Shown here: positions 5,069 to 5,882 of the stretch, one piece after another | Numbering within the stretch: the stretch's first letter is position 1 | Layout of the letters: each line of letters starts with the position of its first letter | Origin: Janthinobacterium lividum | GTDB lineage: Bacteria > Pseudomonadota > Gammaproteobacteria > Steroidobacterales > Steroidobacteraceae | Reading direction: 5' to 3' | Assembly (NCBI GenBank): GCA_943327025.2 | Contig: CALPVO020000157.1 | Span: 1 to 5,882, forward strand | DNA: 5,882 nt | Position numbers and translations under genes: made by a program | Notes under the pieces: generated by a model | What the model was told of the DNA's origin: nothing | What the model saw: only the letters and a program-made list of their open reading frames with translations | The model's database searches: none

Positions 5069-5392
5069 ATGACCGTACTGCTGCAGGTGGAAGTGGCTTA
5101 CGCAGAGCCAGCACGACAACTGGTGCAGGCTTTGGACCTTCCCACCGAAGCGACCATCGGGGACGCGGTCAACGCTGCCCTGCCCGCCCTGCAAGCCGCC
5201 TTCCCTGCCGTGGACTTCACCGTGCTGGCCGTCGGCGTTTGGGGCGAGACCGCGAACCGCGAGCGCTTGCTGCAGGCAGGTGACCGGGTGGAGCTTTATC
5301 GCCCACTGTCCGCGGACCCGAAACTGGCCCGCCGCACGCGCGTGGACCAAGCGGCGAAACGTCGCCCGCCCGGCAGCGTCTTCCGTCAATGA
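5069..5392 (+). CDS. rnfH: RnfH family ubiquitin-fold protein (RatB/YfjF)
   Basis: RnfH is a small beta-grasp protein (here 107 residues) named from its link with rnf electron-transport operons and called RatB or YfjF when next to ratA. Its biochemical role is not settled. The sequence shows the family pattern: QVEVAYAEPARQ near the N-terminus, TIGDAVNAA (about 29-37), the GVWGE turn (about 56-60), and the C-terminal signature LQAGDRVELYRPLSADPK followed by a basic tail, LARRTRVDQAAKRR. The ATG lies one base after the ratA stop (TGAGATG), so translation is probably coupled. The ratA-rnfH pair is conserved across many gamma- and betaproteobacteria. It was once proposed as a toxin-antitoxin pair, but as I recall RnfH was not shown to neutralise RatA. 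Confidence 0.94.
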   Translation: MTVLLQVEVAYAEPARQLVQALDLPTEATIGDAVNAALPALQAAFPAVDFTVLAVGVWGETANRERLLQAGDRVELYRPLSADPKLARRTRVDQAAKRRPPGSVFRQ

Positions 5393-5417
5393 AGTCACAA
5401 GACCAGATGGGCAGACG

Positions 5418-5882
5418 ATGAAGCAGCGCCCAGCCTGGTTGGTGGTGCTAAACCCGCAGTCCGGACAACGCCGCGCGCGAAAGATATGGGCACGGCTGGC
5501 GACGCACCTAGAAGCGTGCGACGTTTCCTTTCAGGTTCGCGAGACGCAAGCCCCCGGCGACGCAACACGGTTGACCCGAACGGGCTGGGAAGAAGGCTTC
5601 CGGCATTTCCTGGCGGTGGGCGGCGATGGCACCGTCAACGAAGTGCTGAATGGTCTTGAAGCGGTAGTTTTGCCTGGCGCGGAAGCACTACCTGTTCTTG
5701 CCGTGCTCCCTGCCGGCACCGGCAATGACTGGGCACGCGTGCTGGGCTTGCCGAAACACCCACGCGCGTTCGCAGCCACCCTGGCGGCAGCACTTCAAGG
5801 AAAAACCCGGCAGCAAGACGTTGGGGAACTTACGTTCGCCGACGGACGCATTCACCTGTTTGTCGAGGAGGCAGGTGCCGGC
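5418..5882 (+). CDS. Diacylglycerol kinase family lipid kinase, N-terminal part (runs off right edge)
   Basis: The frame is open from ATG 5418 to the window end, giving 155 residues of a family that is usually near 300. It is the catalytic domain shared by diacylglycerol, sphingosine and YegS/BmrU-type lipid kinases, which transfer phosphate from ATP to a lipid hydroxyl at the inner membrane. Motifs in order are WLVVLNPQSGQ (7-17), the nucleotide-binding GGDGTVNEVLNGL (68-80), and LPAGTGNDWARVLGLP (97-112). The last visible residues, FVEEAGAG, correspond to the start of the C-terminal domain. The start follows rnfH by 25 nt, so it may be the third gene of the ratA operon. The ribosome binding site is weak. 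An ATG at 5407 opens only a three-codon frame. Substrate and gene name cannot be assigned from this part. Confidence 0.9.
   Translation, partial: MKQRPAWLVVLNPQSGQRRARKIWARLATHLEACDVSFQVRETQAPGDATRLTRTGWEEGFRHFLAVGGDGTVNEVLNGLEAVVLPGAEALPVLAVLPAGTGNDWARVLGLPKHPRAFAATLAAALQGKTRQQDVGELTFADGRIHLFVEEAGAG

Noticed and set aside
5065..5392. ratA-rnfH as a toxin-antitoxin module
   Set aside because: Despite the RatA/RatB names and the near-overlapping genes, I know of no demonstration that RnfH neutralises RatA. Both are conserved core genes, so I do not call a defence or addiction system.
1..5882. A novel multi-gene system, mobile element or CRISPR array
   Set aside because: Every coding region over the whole window belongs to a recognised conserved family, and there are no transposase genes, terminal inverted repeats, direct-repeat arrays or tRNA attachment sites.

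Overview
The window is a GC-rich chromosomal housekeeping segment from a gammaproteobacterium. The gene content (HrcA, NadK, RecN, Fur, BamE/OmlA, SmpB, RatA, RnfH) and the closely packed fur-bamE-smpB-ratA-rnfH group most resemble the Xanthomonadales or nearby lineages. In the enterics, as I recall the E. coli arrangement, nadK-recN-bamE-rnfH-ratA-smpB sit together without fur or hrcA. I cannot name a genus from the sequence alone.

Layout. Bases 1-325 (minus) hold the N-terminal third of the heat-shock repressor HrcA, which runs off the left edge. Bases 326-489 are a divergent regulatory region. nadK (490-1392) and recN (1408-3198) follow on the plus strand, 15 nt apart, and probably form one transcript. 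recN runs head-on into fur (minus, 3131-3571), and their coding ends overlap by 68 bp. A 55-bp gap then separates fur from divergent bamE (plus, 3627-4007). bamE converges on smpB (minus, 4053-4574), with a perfect hairpin at 4023-4044 between the two stops. smpB is divergent from ratA (plus, 4618-5067) across 43 bp. ratA is followed after 1 nt by rnfH (5069-5392), and then after 25 nt by a diacylglycerol/lipid kinase family gene (5418 to the right edge, partial).

Roles. The genes serve separate core functions: control of heat-shock chaperones (HrcA), NADP supply (NadK), double-strand break repair (RecN), iron homeostasis (Fur), outer-membrane protein assembly (BamE), ribosome rescue (SmpB with tmRNA), a START-fold protein linked to ubiquinone handling or ribosome-subunit association (RatA), a ubiquitin-fold protein (RnfH), and lipid phosphorylation. 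NadK and the last gene both carry the GGDGT nucleotide-binding motif of the NAD kinase/diacylglycerol kinase superfamily.

I found no mobile element, CRISPR array, RNA gene or new multi-gene system. The points worth a second look are local: the recN/fur antisense overlap, which covers two conserved Fur cysteines; duplicated ribosome-binding-site/GTG starts on fur; a tandem duplication and possible coupled leader peptides at the hrcA start; -10-like hexamers placed directly before the bamE and ratA start codons; and the hairpin without a U-tract between bamE and smpB. No stretch longer than 300 bases lacks a gene.
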